Assembly: GCA_001986395.2 (NCBI GenBank)
Contig: MQVO02000066.1
Location: 18,682-82,681 of the forward strand
Source: Irpex lacteus
Lineage: Eukaryota > Basidiomycota > Agaricomycetes > Polyporales > Irpicaceae
Direction of reading: 5' to 3'
Length of the DNA: 64,000 bases
Below, piece by piece: positions 35,991-47,103 of the stretch. A program made the position numbers and the translations under genes. How positions within the stretch are numbered: the first letter of the stretch is position 1; the number at the start of each line of letters is the position of its first letter. A model generated the notes under the pieces. It was not told the origin of the DNA, did not search any database, and worked only from the letters and a program-made list of their open reading frames with translations.

Positions 35991-36960
35991 TCAATAATCC
36001 CCGCCAAAGCCCATCTTGATTGTCATATTATTTGCAGCTTCCCTAATCAGCGCCTCTTCTTGACCCAAGAAGCGGCCGTAATGGTATCTAAACGTAGAGA
36101 CACAAGGTCTACATATCTCCGTGGTCTCCACAACAACAAACAGAGAGTTATGGACTTTGGCAGCGGGATACCAATCCGCCCCTCGGAACAATGGCTCTGC
36201 AATGCTATCCCATAGAGCGTTCATTAAATCGACGCACTGATGTCCCTTGCACTTCTTTGAGGATATGCGAGAGCTGTAAATCGGAGGCTTCTTCTCTAAG
36301 ATACCCTGTCGCACTGCCTGAGTGGCTCGTTGGACCGACAAGAGCTCGGAAACTATGACCCTCGGGATCATGTCAAGACTAACGGAGGGCTGGGTATGCA
36401 GCGGTGAAGAAGCGAGCTTGATGAAGGCAGGCGATATCCACTGTGGGACCCGATGCTCGACTCCCATCCGTAGAAGCCTTGTCGGGGAGATGGTATCTTG
36501 TTCATCGGATAGTTTCATCACCGCGAAATCCCGAGCACTAGGAGCAGAGTATAGAAGCGACAGTTTAAGTACTGCTTCTAACTCTTCCACGGAGAAAGCG
36601 TGGGTGTTACTGTGAACAACGGTCTGATTCGCATGAGGGACTCGAATGAGAAGAGGGAAACGTACAGAGAAGGGAATATGTAGGCAACGAAAGCCTGAAA
36701 CTCCTGCGAGCTGATGCCGCGCAATATAATTGGATTGTCATCAGAGGCGCCTGGAGTATTCCCCTGAGCCTGTCCTCCTTGAGCCTGATAGTCAACTAAA
36801 GCAGAACATCGCGCATTGAGGAGCACAAGAGGCAAGCGAAACAAGGTTGTATCAACCTAGAATTCCAGATATTAGCATCGCCTCTGCCTAGGAGCGTTCA
36901 GGGATATACTTGGATGACAACGAAGCGAGAGTCTTCATAGTAGTGCGTGAGGGATTTCAT
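35991..36960 (-). CDS. BTB/POZ-domain protein A (cargo)
   Basis: The start at 36960 gives MKSLTHYYEDSRFVVIQ, which splices to VDTTLFRLPLVLLNARC, the BTB opening pattern of a variable segment then V-x-x-T-L-F-R. It continues with DDNPIILRGISSQEFQAFV and, after another intron, HAFSVEELEAVLKLSLLY, the standard BTB helices of Agaricomycete BTB proteins. A long C-terminal helical part with paired CKGHQC-type cysteines follows. BTB proteins dimerise and often act as substrate adaptors of Cullin-3 ubiquitin ligases or as chromatin factors; which applies here is unknown. The three-exon model stays in frame to the stop at 35991. Confidence 0.75.
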
Positions 36961-37453
36961 GTAGCACATGCGTCTGTTAGGGATTCGCGCTAATAGTCGT
37001 CTTTATATGTCTCCAGGAGACGCCGATGGATGGACTCCGCTGATTGTGAATGGCGATATCCGAAAGATTGCGGTGGCCCCGGTGCGTCATTTATCCTCAG
37101 GAGAGAGCAGTGAGGCCAACGCCCTGATCTCCAAAGAAATCTAAGTGTCAGGGCTTCCAAATAGCGACGTGATCCCGATGAACTGGGATAATAAATATCG
37201 TGAAGTCGGCATTAGAGCGCGAGGGTCAAGTTTGTCTCGCCGTGCAAGTAAGATATCCTCATGATGAGCATAAGACGTTTCAAGGATGGGATCAGACTCC
37301 TAAAATACACAGTAAACCATGCCGCGCAGTCAAAGGACACTAGTGGGACGAAGGATCATCGAATACAGCGACAGCGCAATACGAACAGCTGAGCCAAGGA
37401 CTGAAGGGGCGGGTAAGCAGAAAGAGAAATTGATAATCACAACAGAAAGTCCC

Positions 37454-39319
37454 CTAATTCAGCCAGCTGTGGCCCAGAACGGCAGGCATAGACATACGCT
37501 GGCGAGGGTCACGCATACAAAGCCCAAGGATTACTGAGCGAGCTGTGGAGAGCGTATCGTAAAGGGCACTTGGAAGCCATTTTAAGATATACTCACCTTC
37601 CATGGACCAAGTGTCCGGTAGATCATCCCAAACAACCCTTCTGTTGTCGATGCCTCGCTCTATGCGAATGTCCTCTCTGCGAAAGGGAAGTCTCCCGGCC
37701 ATTCTAAGATATGCTTCAGCGATGTAAGGCACTCCTACAGGAGGAGACTCACGTGTGTATCAGAGTAATCCCTACCGACCAGCTATCTGCTTTAGCGTCG
37801 TAACGGCGCGTCCTGGGATTTCTGATACAAACTTCAGGCGCCATGTAAGCAGGCGTTCCGCACATTGTCTATAGGGTAGACAGTGAATCAATGCCCTTCC
37901 GATGAAAGTACGTCTACAAACCTGGGCCGGAGAGCGAAAGTCTTGAACCGTGGCTAAACCGAAATCAGAAACTTTGACGATCGCGGGGGTTGTGGATTGG
38001 ATCAGGATGTTCTGGGAACGATATAAGGTGGATTGTGCGTGTTGAACAAAGTTTGGAACTCACTGCCGGTTTGATGTCGCGATGAATGATGTTTGCATCG
38101 TGCAAAAAGCTCAACGCAGAGCACAGCTGAGCAGCTATGATTTTAGTGTCTCTCTCATCTGCGTAGGCGATGAGTATCTGTATACGGGTTGGGATAAGCA
38201 CGAACTCACTAATTTTTCCAAGATGACGAATCCATTGCCCCAAAGTGCCACAGGGAGCAAGCTGCATCACAAGGTCTGGAAGGGAGTTAAGCTGAGACGA
38301 AGTCAGATGGTCACGAGAATGGACGCACAGACTCTGTCGTTCTCGACCATCGCACTCTCGAGTTTGATGATATGTGGCTGAGAGATGAGAAAGGGCATTT
38401 AGTGCTTTTGCTGAGAGAATGGAGCTGCATGAGGATAAAACGCACGTGTTGTATCCCGCGCATCAGATTCACTTCACGCTTGATGGCTGTGCGCCTCTGT
38501 TGCTCTTCTTCAGGCTGTACGGCTTGTCGCTCGAGTCGTATCACCTTCACGGCCACAGGCTGCCCGGTAGCCCGATTATGAGCTGCTAAAACCGTGCCGA
38601 ATGCCCCCCGGCCAAGTCTAAAAAGTCTTTTGAGCGCCCATTCGTGGAGAACATCAACAACGACTTACTCCTTATCCATCAGCGCATATCGCGCTTGGAG
38701 CTTTGAAAGTGACTTTATCAAAAGCATGTCGAAGCAGGAGACGTCAGTCTGACTCACGGACTTGGCTTTGTACTGGTGAAGTTTAAATTCTAAAGCACAT
38801 CTTCGGTCAGAGAAGCGCGACTCAATCAACGAAGCGACTGACCTGGGCCTTCCGCACCTCCAAGAGTAAGAACTGACCCGTCTTGAATTATGTATGGCGT
38901 CCCGGTCGGAATTTTGACCCCGTCCACCTTGAGCAGAAACGTCAGTACACTAGAAAGGGGCCTGAGCGCTGTGAAAACCCACAAATGTACCGTTCTTGCT
39001 CGCGTCTGTCACGTTTAGCGAGTATGCTTTCCCGTCCTGGGAAAGCGAGCTGGTAATACGGCAGTGAACTCGACCTAAGACAAAGAAAGGTGAGCCAAGG
39101 CCATGTCTTATACGATCAGATATACTCACTGATGCGCTCCCTACCCAACAGAGGTTGGTCGCAGCGCAAGTCCCTCCCAATTGTGAACTCCTGAAACCGG
39201 TGCGGGATGGCGAATGCGACAGTTGATCCGTCTGTGGCCGTGAATGAGCCGCAGAGGGGGGTCAGATCTGTGCGAGGTCGAAGATGGGGCTCGTCTAGAT
39301 TCGGGGGAAAGGTGGCCAT
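37454..39319 (-). CDS. FHA-domain serine/threonine kinase, Chk2/Rad53/Cds1-like (cargo)
   Basis: FHA domain first: [14 protein letters not shown], then ISRVHCRI and [17 protein letters not shown], the phosphothreonine-binding signature. A kinase domain follows: glycine loop [15 protein letters not shown] lysine, hinge [16 protein letters not shown], catalytic [16 protein letters not shown], and [13 protein letters not shown], ending [11 protein letters not shown] with the stop at 37454. All catalytic motifs are present and each exon I traced joins in phase. FHA followed by kinase is the plan of Rad53/Cds1/Chk2, kinases activated by DNA damage and replication stress. A short insertion replaces the usual sequence after the APE helix ([17 protein letters not shown]). 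Carrying such a kinase on a transposon is unexpected; a role in sensing transposition breaks is a hypothesis. Confidence 0.82.
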
Positions 39320-40024
39320 TCTATAGAAGACGGAAGTAAGAAGCGCAAAGCCAGGAAAGGCAAGGAAGGGATGGGGGCGTATCTGCTGAGAAATAGAGAA
39401 CAGAAAAGTTGATTTTATATGCGGCCCCAGTCCCCTGCTAAGCTTGTCCGTCGACGCAGGCGAAGTCCCCAACCAGAATCCCGCCACTCGGCGTAGAGGA
39501 TCAGGCCGGCCGCTTTCAAGCGCTTTGGCTGGGATCTCTGGGGCATGGCTTTGCAAGAAAATGCGAACGAAGTAGACGAACAAAGGGCGACAAAGAGATA
39601 TTGAGGCCTTGAAACGCGCGTGATCCTTTCAGTGGCATATGAGTAGAATCCTATAAAGCAACGTCAGTCAGATCTCACTTGAATGCCCTGACGGAGATAG
39701 TCTGGACTTACACGCGTTTACATCCTGTTGATAGAGCGTTCTGATGGGTCAAACATTCGTCTCGGATGTGGTAATCTAGATTGTTTGAGGACAGATACGT
39801 GCTTGGCTCGCCCGAAATCCCGGAGAGGTCCTTTGTACTGGTCCTTTGTACTGCTTAGTGACATACTCAAGCTGGCGTAATGGGTGATAATAAGCCAGTA
39901 ACAGATCACAGCAGTAGGGCTGACGTGATTTAGCTGCACCATGCGGGCTTTATCACGCGGATATTCTGAAAGGGTCGAAGGCCTATTCTAATTTACCGCG
40001 ACACAAGACGTTCCCAACAAAGCA

Positions 40025-41870
40025 CTAAGCAGCGGCATGGTACAGCGCCCAGGCTGCAATACTTGCCACTGCAGGGGCGATTATACCCAAGACTATTTTG
40101 GGAGCAATCGCGGGAATGCTACAGGTTTGCGCACTGACGCCGACGTCAACATCGACAATACGCTCCTCGGATACTTTGCCTAATAAGCAATACTATTGCG
40201 TTAGTTCAAACCTGTAGGATTGATCGAGTTACTCACCGGGATCAGTGGCTTGCCAAAGGGTGACTTTGGTAACTGAGGCTGTGGCAATCCGGAATAGCCC
40301 TCGAGCTGGGTCGTAGAAAGACTAAGAAGCAAAATGCAGTCAGAGTTGCGAGATCAAAAGAGGCTCAGTCTTACTGCTGTTCTGGTGATAGATGAGACGG
40401 CTGGGGAACAGTCCTTGCTCTCAGATCCAACTGTCATCCATGATCAACGTTGAAGGCTCACTAGAGTGTTTAACTGACTGGAGCTTGCCGCCATCCGGAA
40501 GCCACAGCTGAGCGCCACCACGCCCGTAGCTGCTAAGAAGGATTTTTCCCGCATGGATGAACTCCAGCGGACACTCGCCTTCGCAGAATGTATTCGCTAC
40601 AAGCCTCTGGCGCCTGCTGACCACGTCAAGCATATCGATCCCACCCTGCATAAAGACAGCAAGTTGAGACCCGTCTGGGGACAAAGCTGTCCGTCCGCTT
40701 TCGATATATGAGCTGAGAAAAGCAACGACAGCGGTGAGGGATGGCTCACATTGGCACAGAGGTGTTGAGAATGGTTTGCGTGACCTGCGACAATTTAACG
40801 TCCCAAATTCTGGTGGATTAGAATCAAGGACGCTATGCGGATGAATGATAAACTCACTGGATCCCGTGATGGCTATAAGCTACGATCAACTGGGTCGGAG
40901 CTTGAGTACTCCCTGAAGAAGTGGACTCAAGCCAGTGCATAGAAGTTATAGAGACCACAGAGGACGCATTAGCATAGGAGCTTGGAGGGGAGGATAGACG
41001 ATAAAGTCCTTCCCATGTGCCTGCGTGGTTCAGAGGATCAGCTTTATCGACTGCGTAGTGGGAGATGTGGGAGATGTTAGCCGTACCTTTAGCAGCACGG
41101 AATTTCCATACTCTGATATCTCCACCGCTTCCCAATGCCAGATATTCCTTGCTCAAGCTGAGAGCGGCCTCGCTGACAGTATATCCCTTACAGGCCGTAC
41201 CTACTGCAAGAATGGAATGCTACTGCTTCTCAGTGTTGCCCGAACAAGCCGCCGGAAGGGGACACACCTTCGTTAGATAAACCGTCATAATCGTTCCCTC
41301 TGTGCAGCAACATACTAGAGAAGTTGCGGAGAGCCACAGAATCCTAGAGATAGAAATTGGCGAGTTCACCTTGACCACTAACTCGCCAGTGCCAGCATCA
41401 AAAACAGCGAGTGTGGAAGCAAAGACAGCCAGTGTGGAAGCCTCTGCTACGGCAAGCCATTGGCCTGCTTCGCTGATAGCAACAGATGAGACGTCATGCA
41501 GATTTTTACGAGACCACTTGCGATGATGGGGGAGCTTAGGCTTGACTGACATCGCGAGGAATGGGAAAGGAGTACTAGCGGGAGGGAGAGAGGTAAGAGC
41601 TGAACGTGCCACGAGCTGTATGGGTCGGGCTTGCGTTTCCAAATCAAGGAGTTGCAACGATCCACGTGGCGTAGTGAACTCAGCTCCGATAATTACGCCC
41701 CTCATGGGCGTGAATATTTTTCCGAGGTGTAGCGCACAGACGCATGTCTGCTCGGATGCTAATTCAGATGAGTCCCACATACAATTAAGTCCTTTTATCG
41801 TCAACTCGGACGGTTTCCAATAGCTCTGGAGTGAATGGCAGATTAGTACGATGTCATGAAACGGGAGCAA
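40025..41870 (-). CDS. WD40-like beta-propeller protein with C-terminal membrane segment (cargo)
   Basis: Repeated propeller blades are visible: VSSVAISEAGQWLAVAE with TLAVFDAGTGELVVKV, EAALSLSKEYLALGSGGDIRVW, QLIVAYSHHGIQ followed by an IWDVK-type strand, and SPDGSQLAVFMQGGIDML. The C-terminus (stop at 40025) is a hydrophobic helix, VLGIIAPAVASIAAWALYH, that could tail-anchor the protein in a membrane. Several introns; the N-terminal start is uncertain because exon-like sequence begins just after an acceptor near 41815. Propellers usually serve as protein-interaction scaffolds. Partner unknown. Confidence 0.65.
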
Positions 41871-42298
41871 GGCCTGCCGCCGCCGTGGGTGGCCTTTCGA
41901 GTACAGAAGTCCGCGCGGCAGGGTTAGATCAAACGGAGTTCGGGCATTTGCTCGCAGACGACCCGGCCCCTACGTTTTGCTAGACCCCCCGAATTAAGCG
42001 TACCGACGAGCATGCAGTCTTCATACTTTGCAACCTCTAGGTGCTTCGGGCCGAGGTGCGCTTCCATCCTTCAACAAAATACATAAGGCGCTTTCCATTC
42101 TTGAGAGCTACGCCCACTTCTCAGGTTGTGTAGCGGTCCCGTTTCATCTTAGCTAGAATGCCAACAGGACAGCCCAGTTCGCTCAGCAAGACACATCGCC
42201 AATCTTCCTTTTTAACCTCTACCCAGGTATGCAGTCGCCTATGTTGATAATGTAACTGGTATCTCTTACGCTTGTAACCCAAGGAAATCCGCGATGCG

Positions 42299-43097
42299 GT
42301 GTTGGATACCACAGACAGCGAAGAGGGAGCGAGAGGGGACGATCGCACTGTTACTTATCCACCTCGCACGCATAACTCTTCGGCCCCTGACCCCAAAATC
42401 AACCTGGAAGGAAACGGAGATGCGGTTGCTGTGCACTCTGGTCACCAAGCCTCGGCTCAGGTAAGCATTCTGTTGCTTTGTATGGTATGCCGATCTCTCA
42501 TACAGTCAATGCAGGACGTGTACGGCGGGCTTCTTGACAATTCTGGCGGCGACGGGGACATTGGAAGCGACGATTCCACTATCACCTATCCGCCCGGCAC
42601 ACAAGGTTCGTCTACCGACACCGCAGTCTCGCAGGGAGGAAGAGAACACCAGGTACCTCAGAACGTCTCCAGCGCAGACTCTGAGCCTTCCTCGGACCCC
42701 AATGTGGTCTATCTCAGGTTTCAGGATGGTGCGCCAGGCTCCGGAGACAGCGGTTCTGGAGGCTTTGGGGATGGCAAAGCAGTGATTGCCACTCTAGTAG
42801 ACGATACTGTGAGTCAAGCAGTTAGCCTGTCTGTTGGTTTCCAGATCTCAATTCGCGCAGGGACGTAAGATGGCCTGGCAAGGTGATGGTGTTCACAATC
42901 CCCGGTACGCTCTGACACGCACTCAGTTAGTCCCGGAGCGCAAGCCGGATGCTCCTCTTGTCGTTGAGCTACCTTTATGGGTCGTTATTGGTTACATTGC
43001 TGTCTTTCTCTTTACTATAGCCCTCTCCGTCTCTTGCCTGATGATTACCATGTACATGTACTTTAGTATTAACCCGCCTCAGGCACTCAGGTATTAG
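42299..43097 (+). CDS. Single-pass membrane protein of unknown function (cargo)
   Basis: Exons near 42299-42460, 42515-42808 and about 42850-43097. The soluble part is acidic, Ser/Gly-rich and contains two related units (DDRTVTYPPRTHNSS and DDSTITYPPGTQGSS), an internal duplication. The C-terminus carries one strong membrane helix (LPLWVVIGYIAVFLFTIALS) followed by a short tail. The start codon is not certain. No family recognised. Confidence 0.5.
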
Positions 43098-43168
43098 ATG
43101 GTTCCTCTGGCCTACGCCGATATATATTCATATTCTTGTGCCATGCAATTCCGATACAAAGTACAAAG

Positions 43169-44109
43169 TCAATCCTTTCTAGGGGATCTGGGTTTATCGT
43201 TATAGCGCCTTGCTATGCTCCCAGGGACAACTAAAGAGGGCTTTCCATGCTCAGTAATCACGAACTGGCGAGCTTTGCTTTCGCCAGCTCTGGTTATACT
43301 GTCTCTCTCTGCTAAGGGGGCCCAAATCACAGGGTCAAGGCCTGTACACACCCACGCTTGATACGTTCCCTTCCAGCAGTGAAGATAAAAGTCTTCGACC
43401 TCAAGCCTGCTACCGGCGGGAAGTGCAGGTGGCCCTCCTATAGGCCTATCCGAAGCAGATTCAAACCAGGATACGTAGATGTCGGTTTGGCGGATGCGCC
43501 TAGTCTGTCTGTCCCGAACGCAATCCGCAGCAATCTGGGAAACTCAGTTAGCTCAGGAACATTTTTTCGCTTGAGCTTCATTTACCGTTGTGAATCCAGG
43601 GTCTCCTGTCTCTCCGCTCAGGGACGCCATGTCGTGAATAGCTTTCTACAATGAGTACAGATTAGCAAGGGTATACCAAATAAACGAAGCGATCATTCGC
43701 TGACGTTTGAGACTACTTCCGGATCTATGGGCCTCGGGGAGGCGAAGCGGACAGCATGCTGAGAGGTGCCTCTGGCAGACGGTCATCAGTACGTAAACCT
43801 GAGCATTCCTTCTATGCACTCACGATTTCCCATCCTGAGTTGCAACTCTGGAAGGTATGGGATTGTAATTAGCTTTGTCAAGAGAAGCCCTGTAACGAAA
43901 ACAATGCGTCAATGAAGGAGAATAGGTGAGGTCAGTGGGATGTTACAGTACCCTTCATCCTCGTTCTCAGCTATAACTCCATCACGCGAGCTGAGCACGA
44001 CGCCCCCATTTCCGACAGGAAGATTAACTACGGTGACTTGGCCCTGCGGCCAAGCTTCTTCGAAACGCCAGGTGGTAATTTGCTCCCTCCACGAGTCTTC
44101 GGGCTGCAT
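43169..44109 (-). CDS. Cargo protein of unknown function
   Basis: The start at 44109 gives MQPEDSWREQITTWRFEEA; later exons read ASLDKANYNPIPSRVATQDG, KAIHDMASLSGETGDPGFTT, then QTDIYVSWFESASDRPIGG through LEVEDFYLHCWKGTYQAW to the stop at 43169. Exon joins were judged by eye. The WF, DFYLHCW and YQAWVCTGL segments suggest a compact fold, but I do not recognise it. Confidence 0.5.
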
Positions 44110-44292
44110 GGTCTAATCCTCTGGGAACGTGTTAGGGTACAACCTCCTGCGTCCTGCGATGAGGGCTGCCTCAGTTAAAATACCAATTCAGCACAGTCTA
44201 GAATATTATCACCCTGGGATACTTGAGATCAAGGGCCAATTGATCAGCTGACGCATCTTCTGTGAGGCCTTAGTTTCAGGGTAACATTGTCC

Positions 44293-44533
44293 CATGGCCA
44301 CGGAAATGGCCCGCCCTGAGGGAGGAGCATGTGCTTTGCATACAGTACACCTGTGCTCGCAACGCCACATCAGCCCCCACTTACCTTCCCTGCAAAAAAT
44401 ATAAGCCCACCCATCATATCTGATTCTGCAACTTCGGACCAAGGCTGTGGAAATGACCTGCCATGAGGCAGCCGCATGCCCCTTGCGTACCCGCACACTT
44501 GTGCTCGCAAGATCAAACCAGCCCCCACTTACC
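44293..44533. repeat. Diverged direct repeat, two units of about 93 bp
   Basis: 44293-44385 and 44439-44533 share a core (GGAAATG, TGTGCTCGCAA, AGCCCCCACTTACC) at an offset of about 148 bp. Each unit ends in a minus-strand GGTAAGTGGGGGCT, a splice-donor-like word, so it may be a duplicated exon end. Confidence 0.5.
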
Positions 44534-44938
44534 CCCGCTGCCAATGATTTGGAAATGCACACAAGGTGCATCAACGGGTATGGCCGTGGCAGGGTAGCAA
44601 TAACCAGATTGGTGCTAGTACGGGTGCCTTTAGACGTAAGACCCATTACAAAACTTACTAATTTGGTGTTGATGCGCGAGATACTTCCTGTGGGTCCCGA
44701 AACACGGAGCAGCCGGTATGATGAAGTGATGTGAGCGGCTGTAAAAGTAGAATTTCCATCGTCGCTCTATCTATGAGTTGAAGGGACACTCCTAGTCCCG
44801 CCTTTGTCCTGCTATGAATACATCGGGCGGGTTTGATAACAGGGCTCTGACATTGGGAACGCCAAAGGGCGGAGAGATATCGATCAACCAGAAAGAATTA
44901 CTTGTCACTGAATTACTCGGGATGCTACATGAAGCCCA

Positions 44939-46327
44939 CTAGTCCTCGCTGCCCAGCAGCAGCTCATAACCTTCTTGGTAAATCTCATCCAGCGCCTGCT
45001 GAACCTCCAACCCGGTGGAGGCTGGAGCGAGTATCCAATCTAAATCACACAGAGCGTTCTTGAGAATGAGCTGAGTGAACTGGTCGGTTCTCGCTCGAAA
45101 GATAGCCATGGAGAACGCGTTCTTCTCCTCTGCACTGAGCCTCTCAGCCACGGCTCCCATGCGTGAATCCAGCATGTCCCCCCAAAGCCCCAGAACAGCT
45201 GCATGGTGCCCGAAATTACCATGCGCCAGAAGGCGGAGTTCCTCTAGTGCTTCGTCGCTGCTAGCGTTCTCTCTCAGCCTATGGATTAGGTGGTTTTGAA
45301 CGCGGCATATCTTAGCAATTGCGCGCACATCCCGCTATGCAAATGGGTGTCAAATGGCAGTCAAACCAGGAACCCGGAGAACGTACCTCATTTTTGGGCA
45401 GCGGGCGATACTGTGCCAACTCCGGTGGCTCGCTAGAAGGGTCACGGCTTGGTGATGGAGAGACCGTAGAGGTCCTTTCGCCGGCAGGTCCTTCCAAATT
45501 AGTGGGTGCCCCAAGTGAAGGGGTGTGCGAGAAAGGGACAGGCGGCTGAGGGTTATGTCGAGAATTGATGAGTATCACGTCCAACTGAACAGCCAGTGCT
45601 ACTCACTTCTTGCTCAGGCGGAGGCGGTGCTGGCTGGTTCCCCACGGTTGGACGCTGTTCCAAATCATCGCCCTCCGAGGTTATTCTGGACTACAAGAAC
45701 TTGAACTTTGAGCGATGTACTAATCAGTAGATCAACATACGTACCTGGGCAGTGTGGAATGCTTCACCAAAGTCTCCGCTGACGCTGGGGGTAGCTGAGC
45801 CAGTGGAGTCTTTAGCCTTGCCCTTGGAGGGCGGTGTAGAGCCTCCGATGAGAACGATAGTGCTGGTACTTGCGTTGGAGCCAGTGCCCCCGCTGGTATC
45901 CATCTCACTGCCAAGAGGTGAGAGAGAGGACAAGGGAGGGGCCTCACCCTCAGTTGCGTTGGCAGAGGATGCAAACTTAGAAAAGTGAGATGAGCAGGAG
46001 ACAAACCACGCTTTGGAAGGGAAAGGACGCACCGAGTACCCAGGGCCCGAAGAGATGTCGGACCTCCACATTGTGACCTCAACGCACCTCATCAGTTTTA
46101 CTGGGCTACAGTGCGAGGGATAAGAAAGTGCCTCTCACCGGCGGCTCGATAGAGCTGGAACGACTTCCTACCCGCCTTCTGCTTTTCGCGCGGGGACTGA
46201 GGCCTATTTGGATGGTATGCTTCAAAGTCGCTGGCCCAGAGAGTTTGCCACTCCGAGTTCGTCGCGCAGGGGTCGAAAAAGGGGAGGAAGAGGTGTGTCC
46301 AGCTGGTTGTGCTGAAGAGCGCGTCAT
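44939..46327 (-). CDS. Ser/Pro-rich cargo protein with helical C-terminus
   Basis: The start at 46327 gives MTRSSAQPAGHTSSSPF. The N-terminal two thirds are disordered, Ser/Pro/Thr-rich and basic near the start (SPRAKSRRRVGSRSSS), with exons ending GDFGEAFHTAQ, NQPAPPPPEQE and YRPLPKNE. The last exon is a well-formed helical domain: RAIAKICRVQNHLIHRL, EALEELRLLAHGNFGHHA, LSAEEKNAFSMAIFRAR, ending LLGSED. It lies head to head with the plus-strand gene starting at 47104. The layout recalls DNA-associated accessory proteins of transposons, but there is no direct evidence. Confidence 0.55.
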
Positions 46328-46377
46328 GGCCAGTGGAAGATAGGCGAGTGGCGGACCTTGCTTGCCTTAGTCCTTTA

Positions 46378-46926
46378 TCAACTTTGAACAACGCTTTTGA
46401 CAAAGTCAAGGCCTCCAGACAAATGCACGAGGCGGACTAACTTCTTGACGGCCAGACTGATTCCGGATGCATGAGGCACGCCGCGTGCTTGAAGGACTAT
46501 AGAAACGTTTAAGGTACCTTTGATGCGAACGGGCTTGTGCAAGGGTCGGAATTTGCCTACCAGGGCTGAGCATGCCATCCATACAAAGGATTCTCTCGTC
46601 CAGACAAAAACGATCGGCCCGACGCGCAGGCCTTGCCTTCTCACTGGGCGCAGAGCCCTGACATGAGGACGAATGTGCAAAGACCAACAAAGCACAGGGA
46701 GATCGAGGCCAGGGCTACGGCTGTCATTGCAATCAGGACAAGACGTCATTCTAAGCTGTGATATCCAACTATGCCAAATCACGGAGATCACGCGTTCACG
46801 CCCGCACTTCCAGGATTTGTTGCCACTCGGAGCTTGGCTAAAAAGTAATCGTAGAAGCCAATCATAACGTGAGTCTATAGATCTGTGTAGATTCAGCGTT
46901 AGCAAGACAAAGGTTCGCCGCAACAC
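46378..46926 (-). CDS. Possible small gene in the divergent spacer
   Basis: One uninterrupted frame of 182 codons (start 46926) with several hydrophobic and basic segments and no recognised domain. It sits in the spacer between two divergent cargo genes and may be chance. Confidence 0.25.
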   Translation of the reverse strand: MLRRTFVLLTLNLHRSIDSRYDWLLRLLFSQAPSGNKSWKCGRERVISVIWHSWISQLRMTSCPDCNDSRSPGLDLPVLCWSLHIRPHVRALRPVRRQGLRVGPIVFVWTRESFVWMACSALVGKFRPLHKPVRIKGTLNVSIVLQARGVPHASGISLAVKKLVRLVHLSGGLDFVKSVVQS

Positions 46927-47103
46927 CGTGAGCTGGCAGATGTTTTGCCATCCAAGTCAAGCAACAACAATGTACCTTTGGACGCTACTAGCTATGGATC
47001 AGTACGACTGCACATCCGTAGACGCACTCATCCATGGCAAGGGCGATTTCAGGTATATAAGCTCGCCCTCTGGTTTGAACTTCGAACGACAATCCCTTCT
47101 CCC

